Shown here: one piece after another, positions 17,657-26,111 of the stretch
Numbering within the stretch: the first letter of the stretch is position 1
How the letters are laid out: the number at the start of each line of letters is the position of its first letter
NCBI RefSeq assembly: GCF_000422285.1
Contig: NZ_AULM01000010.1
Location: 1 to 64,000, forward strand
DNA from: Desulfatiglans anilini DSM 4660
GTDB lineage: Bacteria > Desulfobacterota > DSM-4660 > Desulfatiglandales > Desulfatiglandaceae
Direction of reading: 5' to 3'
Length of the DNA stretch: 64,000 nucleotides
Program-made: the position numbers and the translations under genes
Notes under the pieces: generated by a model
Told to the model about the DNA's origin: nothing
Seen by the model: only the letters and a program-made list of their open reading frames with translations
The model's database searches: none

Positions 17657-19381
17657 ATGGGATCAGATGATATGAAAACCGTTTTGCCGGCGGACCGGCC
17701 GCCCAGGGGAGGGGCTGATCTCCTTGCGCTCGAGAGGGACAAGGGCGGCCTTCTCCCTCTGCAGGTCCTGTCGGGGTCGGAGCTGATCAACCGGGTGCTG
17801 GCGATGGACAGCCCCGAAGCGTATGTCCAGGATCTTTCCTCCGAAGACCTTTACTGGCTGGTCAAGAAGGTGGGCGCGGACGATGCCGGCCCGCTGCTCC
17901 AGTTGGCATCGGAGGACCAATGGCAGTACATTCTGGACCTCGAGTTATGGCGGAAGGACAGCCTGGAGCTGGAGGCGGCGGATCGATGGCTCGCACGGCT
18001 GCAGCAGGCCGATCTCAGGCGCCTGACCCGCTGGCTGGTGTCGGAGGAGGGTCAGAGCCTGGGCTACCTCTATTTTTTCAGGCGCCTGGAGGTGCTGGTC
18101 AAATCTTCCGATGAGGATCTGGAGATCCCGGACGGTTTTTTCACCCTGGACGGTATTTTCTACCTGCGCGTACCCTGGGAGGAGGCGCGGCAAGCGGTCA
18201 CCGCGATCCTGCACACCCTTGCCGCGAACGACTTCCAGAAACTGCAGGCGCTGCTCGCGACACTGGGGGGCGTGATTCCGGCCGAACTCGAGGAGGGGAT
18301 GTACCGGCTCCGGAACGTCCGCCTGGCCGAGCACGGGTTTCTGCCTTACGAGGAGGCCCTGGCCATCTACGCACCTCTGGATCCGCGGTTCCTCGCAAGA
18401 CCGGACGACGCGGAAGCCCCTGCGTTGGGGCTGCCGGATTGGGTCCTCGAGGAGGAGCCGCTCCCGGTGGCGCCGCTTTATCACGGCGGGGTGAAAGGGC
18501 CCCTCGCCGAGGCGCTCTCGCATGCGGATGACCCGGTGTTCCTGGAGCGGATGCAGATGGAATTCGCTGGACTCTGCAACCAGATCGTCGTGGCCGATCG
18601 GATGACGAGCTTCGAACTGGAGGATCTCATCCGGGTGAGCCGTAAAGGCGCGGGGTACATCAATATCGCCCTGGAGCGGGCCGCCTCCGGGGACCTGGAG
18701 CGGGCGCGATCCCTGATCGAACGGAACACTCTGGCGGCGCTTTTCAGGGCGGGTTTCGGCGAGGTGCTGAGCCTTCGCTGGGAGGCCGAGCGCTGGACGA
18801 AGGAAAGCTGGTTCGCCGGCGAGGGCCTTCAGCCCGGTTTTTGGGGGGAAGTCTGGGGGGGAACGCTTTCAGCCGTGCTCGAACCGAGGCCGCGTTTCTT
18901 TGCTGGGATCGGTGCAACAGAACACGTCCGGGATTTCCACTGCCTCGAGGAGGTCGAATCGGCCCGGCGGAGCCTTGGGTTGCTGAAGGTCCTCGACAGG
19001 CTTCTGGGAAGCATTTCCGAAGGGTGTGGGCTGGACAGACGCTTGCTTCGCGCCGAAGCGGCAGCCTTCGAACCGATCCTTTTCAACCCCTTCGCCTATG
19101 TCTGCCTGGGGCTCGAACCGTCGCTCGAACCGCTTCCGGTGGAGCAGGCACGGGCATGGCTCAAGCGGCTCGGAGGCTCCGCCCCGATGGCCGCCTTCGA
19201 AGATCTTTTCATAGCAACCATGACAGGATACGCCGCTGGATTCAGCGAGGCCGATCTCCAGACCCTGGAGACGGCGCTGCGGACGCTGTGGCATGAGTTC
19301 GAGGAGGAATACGGGCAGGTTTCCCCTGAAACGCTTTCCTCCCGTTATGCCCCTTTTATTTGGATCGAGTCCGCTCCCTGA
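17657..19381 (+). CDS. DUF6178-like protein
   Basis: A 574-residue soluble, acidic, helical protein. The N-terminal third (LSSEDLYWLVKKVGADDAGP, LLQLASEDQWQYILDLELW) matches my memory of the DUF6178 family, common in Desulfobacterota; the name should be checked. No catalytic motif or membrane segment is visible. It ends in a region with HEFEEEYGQVSPETLSSRYA. A segment encoding about 40 of its residues (18941-19064) recurs in inverted orientation at 38880-39005. It is convergent with, and overlaps by 26 bases, the small gene on the other strand. Confidence 0.78.
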   Translation: MGSDDMKTVLPADRPPRGGADLLALERDKGGLLPLQVLSGSELINRVLAMDSPEAYVQDLSSEDLYWLVKKVGADDAGPLLQLASEDQWQYILDLELWRKDSLELEAADRWLARLQQADLRRLTRWLVSEEGQSLGYLYFFRRLEVLVKSSDEDLEIPDGFFTLDGIFYLRVPWEEARQAVTAILHTLAANDFQKLQALLATLGGVIPAELEEGMYRLRNVRLAEHGFLPYEEALAIYAPLDPRFLARPDDAEAPALGLPDWVLEEEPLPVAPLYHGGVKGPLAEALSHADDPVFLERMQMEFAGLCNQIVVADRMTSFELEDLIRVSRKGAGYINIALERAASGDLERARSLIERNTLAALFRAGFGEVLSLRWEAERWTKESWFAGEGLQPGFWGEVWGGTLSAVLEPRPRFFAGIGATEHVRDFHCLEEVESARRSLGLLKVLDRLLGSISEGCGLDRRLLRAEAAAFEPILFNPFAYVCLGLEPSLEPLPVEQARAWLKRLGGSAPMAAFEDLFIATMTGYAAGFSEADLQTLETALRTLWHEFEEEYGQVSPETLSSRYAPFIWIESAP

Positions 19382-19571
19382 GACTCTCTTCGGTAAAACA
19401 GGCCGAGCAGGCATCGCCCCAGCAGGCGAACGTCCGGTTGTCTTTGAAGACCTTCGCGTGCTGGTAGCCCTCTTTTTCGAGCGCCTTCAAGGCCGCGACC
19501 GGGATGGAGAGGCCGTCGATCACGACCTGCTCGCCGTTTTTTTTGCCTGCCAGGAGTTCCGCAATCTTCAT
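19356..19571 (-). CDS. Small cysteine-containing hypothetical protein
   Basis: A 71-residue protein with KNGEQVVIDGLSIPVAALKA, then HAKVFKDNRTFACWGDACSA and a third cysteine two residues later (CX4CX2C), suggesting a metal or redox site. The ATG at 19571 is preceded by AAGGAG at 8 bases, which supports translation. It lies 87 bases downstream of the ABC permease and could be the last gene of that minus-strand unit. I do not recognise a family. Confidence 0.7.
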   Translation of the reverse strand: MKIAELLAGKKNGEQVVIDGLSIPVAALKALEKEGYQHAKVFKDNRTFACWGDACSACFTEESLRERTRSK

Positions 19572-19658
19572 CGATCTGTCTCCTTGATCCTTTGGGGTCG
19601 TTGACGATGATCTACGAAGGGGTTGGCCCTCACGGCCCGCTGCCCCTCCGGGGCCGGT

Positions 19659-20618
19659 TCAGGTTCTGATCTCCTGCGTCATGAAGATCAGGTAAGAGAC
19701 GGCGAAACAGATAAGCGTGACCGCGATCAGGACCGTGACGTGGGGAAAGACCACGAGAAGGCTCTGGCCGAGCGGCAGCGGGTTCTGAAAGCGGGAGAGC
19801 GAGAGCTGCTCCATGTAGCCGAGGAGGACCATTTTACGGGTCGTCTTGCGCATCGGATCGATGACGGTCCCGGCGGCATCCGTGTACAGGACCATCGGGG
19901 AAGTCAGGGTGAAGAGCTCCTTGATCCGGGCATGCCGCATCGCCGCCTCTGCATCCTGACCCTGCGGGCCCTCGATAGGCGCGGCGACGCCCGCCGCCAC
20001 GTCCGCTCCAAGGGAGATGAAGAAGGACAGGAAGATCCAGAGGGCCACCGATGCCATGGCGGAGGTGGCGATTCCTTTGAAAAGGATTGAAAAGAGGATC
20101 GCAAGACCCAGCCAGAACGCGACGTAGAAGAGGCTCAACATCAGGAAGACGGCCAGCCGGAGGATCTCCTCGACCCCCGGGACGATGCCGAGCAGGGTGA
20201 TCCCGAAGCCCGAGATGATGAGGACGATGCTGAGGAGCATGACGCCGATCACGGTGACCCCCGCCAGGAACTTGCCGTTGATCACGGCGTCGCGGTAGAT
20301 CGGCTGGCTCAGCACCTTGATGAGGGTTCCCTGGGCCCGCTCGCGGTTGATGGCGTCGAAGCCCAGCACGAGCCCGATCAGCGGACCGAAGAAGGCCACG
20401 AACTGAAGCATGGAAAAAAGCGCCCCGGGCGTGTTGAAAAGCATCAGGAAGACGAACTTGGGCCGTGCGATGCCCTCCAGGTTCTCCCTGAGGGTGACCC
20501 CGGCCATGTAGCTGGTGATGAAGCTGACCATCGCGATCATGGCGAAGAGGATCACGAAGCGGTAGCTGCTGAAGTGGTCGCTCAACTCCTTGCGGTAAAC
20601 CGCCCAAAGCCCCTGCAT
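19659..20618 (-). CDS. ABC-2 type transporter permease
   Basis: A 319-residue membrane protein with about six hydrophobic segments. It opens with MQGLWAVYRKELSDHFSSYR, a cytoplasmic start typical of the ABC-2/NosY group, followed by FVILFAMIAMVSF. The region INRERAQGTLIKVLSQPIYR is the cytoplasmic coupling element of these permeases. It follows the ATPase gene by 3 bases. Together they form an exporter whose substrate is unknown; the NEW3-domain protein encoded just upstream suggests a cell-surface or polymer-related cargo. Confidence 0.9.
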   Translation of the reverse strand: MQGLWAVYRKELSDHFSSYRFVILFAMIAMVSFITSYMAGVTLRENLEGIARPKFVFLMLFNTPGALFSMLQFVAFFGPLIGLVLGFDAINRERAQGTLIKVLSQPIYRDAVINGKFLAGVTVIGVMLLSIVLIISGFGITLLGIVPGVEEILRLAVFLMLSLFYVAFWLGLAILFSILFKGIATSAMASVALWIFLSFFISLGADVAAGVAAPIEGPQGQDAEAAMRHARIKELFTLTSPMVLYTDAAGTVIDPMRKTTRKMVLLGYMEQLSLSRFQNPLPLGQSLLVVFPHVTVLIAVTLICFAVSYLIFMTQEIRT

Positions 20619-20621
20619 ATC

Positions 20622-21374
20622 TCACCCCTCCTTAAAGTACTTGAGGTAGATCTCTTCGAGGGAATACCGGCTGCCGCCAAGTCCGAAGGTCTGCTCGGCC
20701 AAAGCGTCGATGGGGCCTGAGGCTACCATGCCGCCTTCGATCATGATCCCGACGCGGTGCGAGATCCTCTGGACCTGGTGGAGATTGTGGGAGGACAGAA
20801 GCACGGTCATGTTCCTCTCGCGGTTCAGGGCTTCGATCAGTCCGGTCAGGCGGGCCGCCCCGTCGGGGTCGAGGCCCAGGGTCGGTTCATCCAGGAGGAG
20901 CACCTTCGGATCCTTCAGGAGGACTTCGGCGATCCCCAGACGTTGGCGCATCCCGCGCGAAAAGAAACCGACCTTTTTCCGGGCGGCGGCGGCCAGACCC
21001 ACCTGTTCCAGCAGTCCGGGGATCACGCGGGCGGCGTCGTCAGGGGATCTTCCGTTGAGGGCGGCGATGTAGGCGAGGCTTTCGACTGCGTCCAAGTCCC
21101 CGTAAAATCCAACGTTTTCAGGAAGGTAGCCCACCAGCTGCTTGACCGCGCGGGCCCGCCGGACCGGGTCGAGCCCACAGACCTCGACCGTGCCGGCCGT
21201 CGGCACGGTCAGGCCGAGCAGCATGAGGAGCGTGGTCGTCTTCCCGGCGCCGTTCGGGCCGAGGAAGCCGAAGATCTCGCCTTCCCGCACCTCCAGGCTC
21301 AGCGAGCGCACCGCTTCCTGCCCGCCGTAGCGTTTGGTGAGGCCTTCGGTCCGGATGATCGGTCGCCCTTCCAT
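20622..21374 (-). CDS. ABC transporter ATP-binding protein
   Basis: A 250-residue single ATPase domain. The Walker A motif is GPNGAGKTTT; the signature loop is replaced by FSRGMRQRLGIAEVLL, close to the LSGGQ-type loop of drug and NosF-type exporters; Walker B is VLLLDEPTLGLDP; the switch histidine is in LLSSHNLHQV. It begins 1 base after the NEW3 gene and stops 3 bases before the permease, so the three are coupled. Probably energises export through the adjacent permease. Confidence 0.94.
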   Translation of the reverse strand: MEGRPIIRTEGLTKRYGGQEAVRSLSLEVREGEIFGFLGPNGAGKTTTLLMLLGLTVPTAGTVEVCGLDPVRRARAVKQLVGYLPENVGFYGDLDAVESLAYIAALNGRSPDDAARVIPGLLEQVGLAAAARKKVGFFSRGMRQRLGIAEVLLKDPKVLLLDEPTLGLDPDGAARLTGLIEALNRERNMTVLLSSHNLHQVQRISHRVGIMIEGGMVASGPIDALAEQTFGLGGSRYSLEEIYLKYFKEG

Positions 21375-21375
21375 C

Positions 21376-22587
21376 TCAGCGTCTTCCCAAGCGCATGAAC
21401 AGGAAAACCAGGCCTGCCAGGACTCCGATAATCAGCCCGATTCCGACCCAGCCCCAGACCACGGAGGCCTTGACGGTCACTCTCAGTTCGAGGTTTTTCG
21501 AGAGTTTTCCCGCCTCGGCGCTCAATGCGAGCGAGTAGTCTCCGACCAGGGCTTCGGCGCCGGGTGTGATCGTGGCCTCTACCTGCTTGAGTTCGTCAGG
21601 GGCCAGAATCTCGATCTGCCCGGGTTCGAACTCGACGGTCCAGTTCTCGGGTTTGAAGGAAAGGAAGTGGATGTCCTGCAGCGGGGCGGAGCCGCTGTTG
21701 CGGACATAGAAAGAGAGGTTTGCGGAATTGCCCTTGACGGCGCTGAGGGAGAGCAGTTCGTTGGTGGTGGCCATTTCCAGCCGGTAGGTGCCGGTCAGGA
21801 TCACGGTCAGCTGGGTCTCGGCCTGGGCCCCAGGGGTCTTCACCCGGACCAGGATCGGGTATTCCCCCGGTGCAGCCTGCGGCGCAGGTTCGACCTCCAC
21901 GGCCACGCTCTGGCTCTGGCGCGCCTTCAGGCGCAGGCTCGAGATGAATTTGTCCTCATAGGCCGGCTTGAAGTTGACCTCCCAGTTTTCGGGGGCCTGG
22001 CCAGTGAGGCTGAAAACGGCATCCTCTTCGAGCCGGCTTTCCACCTCGACCGAGAACTCGAACCGGCCGTCGGTCGGCCCCCTCAGCACGGGGTAGGCGG
22101 TTTGAAGAGCCGCCCCTTCGGCCTTCCGCTCCGTCTTTTCCCCTTCGACGGCCACCCGAAGCTCGGCGGTCGAGCGGAGGGCGCCATCGGAGCTCCGTCC
22201 CTCGACGGTAAAGGTGTATTCCCCCGGTGCCAGCGTTTCATCCTGCTCGAGATCGAGGGTGACCGTCTTGGAGGAGTCGGCCTTCACGAAGACCCCTCTG
22301 ACCCCGAAACGGTAGGTCTTGAGCTGCGCCGTCCAACCGTCCGGCGGGGGCTGGATCATCAGTTCGACGGCTTCGTCAGTGCGGCCGCCGTTCGTGACGA
22401 TGAGGTCCAGGCTCAGATCCTCCCCCCGGGGGATGACGATACCGGGGTACTCGACCGCCACCGATATCTTCCGCTCAGGAAGGTCTTGCTTCTCCTCGGC
22501 GGGAGCGGGGGTCCCCGCGAAGCAGACTAGGGAGAGCAGCATTCCTGTCAAGGCCCAACCCAAACGCCGGTTCCGTCTTCCTTCCAT
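21376..22587 (-). CDS. NEW3-domain (NPCBM-associated) membrane-anchored protein
   Basis: A 403-residue protein. It has an N-terminal signal segment (residues about 10-30, WALTGMLLSLVCFAGTPAPA), three or more tandem beta-sandwich repeats with the NEW3 pattern (APGEYTFTVEGRSSD, APGEYPILVRVKTPG, LVGDYSLALSAEAG), and one C-terminal membrane helix (VWGWVGIGLIIGVLAGLVFL) ending in a basic LGRR. This topology, an extracytoplasmic stalk fixed in the membrane, often accompanies ABC-2 exporters. It may bind the exported polymer or sugar. It is coupled to the ATPase gene by a 1-base gap. Confidence 0.85.
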   Translation of the reverse strand: MEGRRNRRLGWALTGMLLSLVCFAGTPAPAEEKQDLPERKISVAVEYPGIVIPRGEDLSLDLIVTNGGRTDEAVELMIQPPPDGWTAQLKTYRFGVRGVFVKADSSKTVTLDLEQDETLAPGEYTFTVEGRSSDGALRSTAELRVAVEGEKTERKAEGAALQTAYPVLRGPTDGRFEFSVEVESRLEEDAVFSLTGQAPENWEVNFKPAYEDKFISSLRLKARQSQSVAVEVEPAPQAAPGEYPILVRVKTPGAQAETQLTVILTGTYRLEMATTNELLSLSAVKGNSANLSFYVRNSGSAPLQDIHFLSFKPENWTVEFEPGQIEILAPDELKQVEATITPGAEALVGDYSLALSAEAGKLSKNLELRVTVKASVVWGWVGIGLIIGVLAGLVFLFMRLGRR

Positions 22588-22602
22588 GCACCCAGCCCTC
22601 CT

Positions 22603-22974
22603 CTACTCGGTTTCCGTTTTGGCGTGTTTCTCGAGGGTTTCCAGAGGGTAACCCGCCTTGCGGTAATCGTCGATCGCCCGCATCTTGAGGGCATCGTCCC
22701 CGGCCTTCGCCGCATGGGTGTCGGCGAGCTCCGCCGCGTGGCTCCAGAGTCCCTGCTGTTCGTACTCCTTGATGCGTGTCTCGACCGCGCCGCGGCCCTC
22801 GTCAGGCTCGGCAACGGCCGCCCGGAATCGCGAAACCAACTTCCGCACCGGGGCGCCGCACGCCGGGCAGCGCTCGAGAAGGGGGTCCTTCATGGACTGC
22901 AGGACCTCGAATGCTCGCCGGCAGCGGGCGCAGGCACGCTCGAGATCACAGGCTTCGTATTCATAGATGGGCAT
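22603..22974 (-). CDS. FmdB-type zinc ribbon protein
   Basis: A 123-residue protein. The N-terminus MPIYEYEACDLERACARCRR and ERCPACGAPVRKLVS give the two Cys pairs of the FmdB putative regulatory zinc ribbon. A helical tail of about 60 residues follows (YEQQGLWSHAAELADTHAAK). A spare cysteine near residue 9 (ACDLERAC) differs from the usual pattern. It precedes the NEW3 gene by 15 bases and may be the first gene of that operon. The role is unknown; regulatory or metal-binding. Confidence 0.85.
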   Translation of the reverse strand: MPIYEYEACDLERACARCRRAFEVLQSMKDPLLERCPACGAPVRKLVSRFRAAVAEPDEGRGAVETRIKEYEQQGLWSHAAELADTHAAKAGDDALKMRAIDDYRKAGYPLETLEKHAKTETE

Positions 22975-23079
22975 CGCCGATCCCCTGGTTTGTCGATAGA
23001 TCGATACGCTTCGAACTCCTCAGCGTATAATGTATAAAAAAAGCGGCGTTTGTAAAGCCCTTCGGAGGCCCTTCAGCCA

Positions 23080-23880
23080 TCATTCGCCCGTAAAAACAGG
23101 GGCGCGCTTCTCGGCGAAGGCGGCGATGCCCTCGGCGATGTCACGGCGTTTGAGCGAGGCGTGAAACAAGGACTGCAGGGCCCGCTCTTCAGCGTGACCC
23201 AGGGTTGCACCGCCCGCGATGGTCCGCAGCACCCGCTTCGTGCCCGCTAGGGAAAAAGGGGCGTTGCGGGCGATGCGCCGCGCGAGGTCATAGGTGAAGG
23301 TCTCGAAGACCTCGTCGGGGACCACGTGATGGACGAGCCCCATCTGCAGGCAGGCCCGGCTGTCGAAGGTGTCCGCAGTCAGGAACAACTCGAGCGTCCG
23401 GGCGAGGCCGAGGACCGCCGCAAAACGGCGGTAGCCCGGATAAGGGTATACGAGGCCGAGCCTCGCCGGGGGCATCCCCATGCGCGCCCGAGCGGCGGCG
23501 ATGCGGATGTCGCAGGCCATCGCCAGTTCGCACCCGCCCCCGAAGGCATCGCCGTTCAGCATGGCGATGACCGGGCGGGGAAATTGTTCGATGGCCTGAA
23601 GGGTCTTTTCGAGCGGAAGGGTCTCACCGGCATCGGCACTGGTGAGGTCCTGCTCGACATGCCTCAGGGCCTCGATGTTGTAGCCGGACGAAAAGGCCCG
23701 GTCCCCGGCCCCGCGCAGCACCAGGACCCGGGCGGCGGGGTCCTCCGTAAGCCCTGCAAGGGCCTCCTCGATGGCCTTCAGACATTCGAGCGTCAGGAAA
23801 TTGCGCTTCGAAGGCAGGTTGATGCAGAGGGTGACGACGTGTCCCTCCCGCTTGACCAACAGGACAGGCTCGTCCGGCAT
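23080..23880 (-). CDS. Enoyl-CoA hydratase/isomerase family protein
   Basis: A 266-residue crotonase-fold protein. The oxyanion-hole segments are RAFSSGYNIEAL and AMLNGDAFGGGCELAMACDI, followed by ARMGMPPARLGLVYPYPGYR. The position equivalent to the first catalytic glutamate is in FGGGCELAMACD; the second glutamate position reads PPARLGLVYP, with no acidic residue, so true hydratase activity is uncertain and an isomerase or thioesterase-type variant is possible. GGAGG precedes the ATG. It lies 13 bases downstream of a CoA-transferase/GNAT gene, so the two are probably cotranscribed. Confidence 0.88.
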   Translation of the reverse strand: MPDEPVLLVKREGHVVTLCINLPSKRNFLTLECLKAIEEALAGLTEDPAARVLVLRGAGDRAFSSGYNIEALRHVEQDLTSADAGETLPLEKTLQAIEQFPRPVIAMLNGDAFGGGCELAMACDIRIAAARARMGMPPARLGLVYPYPGYRRFAAVLGLARTLELFLTADTFDSRACLQMGLVHHVVPDEVFETFTYDLARRIARNAPFSLAGTKRVLRTIAGGATLGHAEERALQSLFHASLKRRDIAEGIAAFAEKRAPVFTGE

Positions 23881-23893
23881 AGCGGCTCCTCCC

Positions 23894-25768
23894 TCAAGGC
23901 TCTTCCTTTTCTCCGTGGAAGGGGATGATCAACTCGTAGACCCCGCTGTCCAGCACGGCCTTCAATGGGAACGGCGATTTCTCGAAGACCTTGATCATGG
24001 CTTTGTTGGAGGCCAGGACGTCGGCCTTGAAGCCTTCGATCCCGCGGTTTCTCGCGATGTTGATAAGCATCTGGAACAGGTAGGTGGCGATCCCTTTGCC
24101 CTGGAACGCCTCGTCGACGACGAAGGCCACATCTGCGTAGGGCCGGTCCGGCAGCCGCACATAGCGGGCCTCCGCGATGATGGTTCCTTCGCCCGGCTCG
24201 CCGATGAGCCCGACGATGGACATGGTCTTACGGTAGTCGACGTTGACGTATTCCTGCATCTTCGCGTGGGGCATGGTTTTGATCGGAGAAAAATAGCGGT
24301 AATAGACGGCGTTGTCGGAAAATCGATAGAAGAGGCGCCGCATCTGCTCGACGTCCGAAGGCCGGATCGCGCGGAACCGGAGCACCAGGTTCCCGTCGAA
24401 GGTTTGGGTGGTAGCGAGCTCCTCCGGGTACATCTTTCCGGACTCGGAGAGATACGTCTGGTCCGGGTAGAGGATATGGTCCTTTTTGGCGAGGCGGACG
24501 AGCTCCGCCCGGTCGTCCGGGTGGGCGATGTCGATCAGGGCGAGGGCGCGCTCGCGGATCGTCCGGCCCGCCAACGGGGCGGTTCCGTACTCGGTCACGA
24601 CGATGTCCAGGGATTCGCGGGCCGAGAACTGGTTCGGGTAGTCCCGAACCGAGGGGACGATATTGGATTCGCCGAGGAGATTGCGGCTCGGGAGCGCCAG
24701 GATCGTCTTCCCGCCGTTCGAGAGCCACGCCCCCGAAAAGAACTCCTGTGCCTCGCCCGGCTGGGTGCCGACGTTTCCTTTGCCGCTGTGAAGGACGATG
24801 CCGCCCGTGAAGTCGACCTTCCGGCCGGGCAGCGTCACCACGAAGCGGTCGATGCTCGCGATCCGCTTCGGGTCCGCCACCACGTCGACGCCTTGAAACT
24901 CGACGAGCGGGTTGTTGTCCAGCCAGCGCATCAGTTCGGCCGACCCGAGGGCGTGGGCCGCGACGGACTTGCCCTTGAAGATGCTCTTGCGTCGATTGGT
25001 AACGGCACCGCTCTTGACCAGGTCCATCAGCGCATCGGTGAAAAACGGGGAGTGGATCCCGAGGTTCGACTTGCGCACCAGGTGGCGGGCGAGGGCCTCG
25101 TAGAGGGGACCGATGGAAAAAGGAAGGCAGCTTCCGTCCTGGATCAGCGAAGCCACGTTCGCTCCGATTTTATCGTAGACCTCCGTGACGGGCCAGCGCG
25201 GAAAATAGAAAGGCGGGGTGGTCGCCTCCACGAGGAAATCGAAATCGTCCACATGGACGAAGGTATCCCCGAAGGTGCGCGGGACCTGCGCGTTGATCTC
25301 GCCGACCACAAGGGATGCCTTGGCCATGGCCTGGCGGGCGACGTCCACGGCGACGCCCAGGCTCGCGTAGCCGGCCTCGTCCGGAGGCGTGATCTGGACG
25401 AAGGCCGCGTCGATCCCGATCGTGCCCGATTCGATCAGCGAGGGGACCCGTGAAAAGCGGCACGGAATCAGGTCCACACGCCCCGCCTTGATAGCCTCGC
25501 TCGCGACCCACCCGGCGAAAAAGGTCTTCAGCCTGAATTTGTTGGCATACTTGTCCCCGATCGATATCGCGTCGCCCAGGCTCACGAGCTGGATCAGCTC
25601 GAGATCCTGCAGGTTGTTGGCCTCCGAGGCCATCAGGCTCTTGACCAGGGTGCGCGGTTCAGCGACCGCCGTGCCGAGGAAGATGCTCATTCCCGGCCGG
25701 ATCTTGCTCAACACCTTCTCGGGGCTGACGATCTTGCTTTTCCAGTTCTTGTTTTTCGAGCCCGGCAT
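23894..25768 (-). CDS. Acetyl-CoA hydrolase/CoA-transferase fused to GNAT domain (first copy)
   Basis: A 624-residue fusion. Residues 1 to about 430 are the acetyl-CoA hydrolase/4-hydroxybutyrate CoA-transferase fold (ARQAMAKASLVVGEINAQVP, DNNPLVEFQGVDVVADPKRI, then VTEYGTAPLAGRTIRERALA and LIDIAHPDDR). Residues about 450-624 are a GNAT acetyltransferase with the acetyl-CoA loop VVDEAFQGKGIATYLFQ. The second domain could acetylate a partner using the CoA ester handled by the first. It begins after GGAGGAGG and is followed by the enoyl-CoA hydratase gene. A 638-residue paralogue lies at 29745-31661. Confidence 0.9.
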   Translation of the reverse strand: MPGSKNKNWKSKIVSPEKVLSKIRPGMSIFLGTAVAEPRTLVKSLMASEANNLQDLELIQLVSLGDAISIGDKYANKFRLKTFFAGWVASEAIKAGRVDLIPCRFSRVPSLIESGTIGIDAAFVQITPPDEAGYASLGVAVDVARQAMAKASLVVGEINAQVPRTFGDTFVHVDDFDFLVEATTPPFYFPRWPVTEVYDKIGANVASLIQDGSCLPFSIGPLYEALARHLVRKSNLGIHSPFFTDALMDLVKSGAVTNRRKSIFKGKSVAAHALGSAELMRWLDNNPLVEFQGVDVVADPKRIASIDRFVVTLPGRKVDFTGGIVLHSGKGNVGTQPGEAQEFFSGAWLSNGGKTILALPSRNLLGESNIVPSVRDYPNQFSARESLDIVVTEYGTAPLAGRTIRERALALIDIAHPDDRAELVRLAKKDHILYPDQTYLSESGKMYPEELATTQTFDGNLVLRFRAIRPSDVEQMRRLFYRFSDNAVYYRYFSPIKTMPHAKMQEYVNVDYRKTMSIVGLIGEPGEGTIIAEARYVRLPDRPYADVAFVVDEAFQGKGIATYLFQMLINIARNRGIEGFKADVLASNKAMIKVFEKSPFPLKAVLDSGVYELIIPFHGEKEEP

Positions 25769-25904
25769 GGGGCCTCCTCCGTGAGGCCGTCCCTGGTTGG
25801 AGGGCCTGGCCTTCGTTGAAAACGAGCGCAGAGGGTCGCGCGCAACCCGGACCTCGCTGGGCCGCGGGACCGGATCACCCCTGCGTCACCTGCTCCGGCC
25901 AGCC

Positions 25905-26092
25905 CGATTCCCATCCGGAAACGGACTTTTGGGCAATCTCGGCGTCAATCTGCGCGTTTGCTTGTGCGGCGACCACCAGGTCCCCTCCGCGCAAACGCTT
26001 GATTTCCCTGATAGGGGCGAAAATTCCTCATTTTCGGATTGGAAACTGGGTTGCACCGGAAAATCATTTCCAAATGGAAACAAACCATCAAG
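25905..26092 (-). repeat. Dispersed palindromic repeat, copy left of the deacetylase gene
   Basis: Starts CCCATCCGGAAACGGACTTT and contains GGGCAATCTCGGCGTCAATC, the central palindrome with a CACCAGG centre, CGCGCAAACGCTTGATTTCC, GGATTGGAAACTGGGTTGC and the end AATCATTTCCAAATGGAAAC. Nearly full length. It fills most of the 343-base gap between the CoA-transferase and deacetylase genes; the rest shows nothing recognisable. Confidence 0.85.
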
Positions 26093-26111
26093 GCTAACAG
26101 AATCGTCCGCC

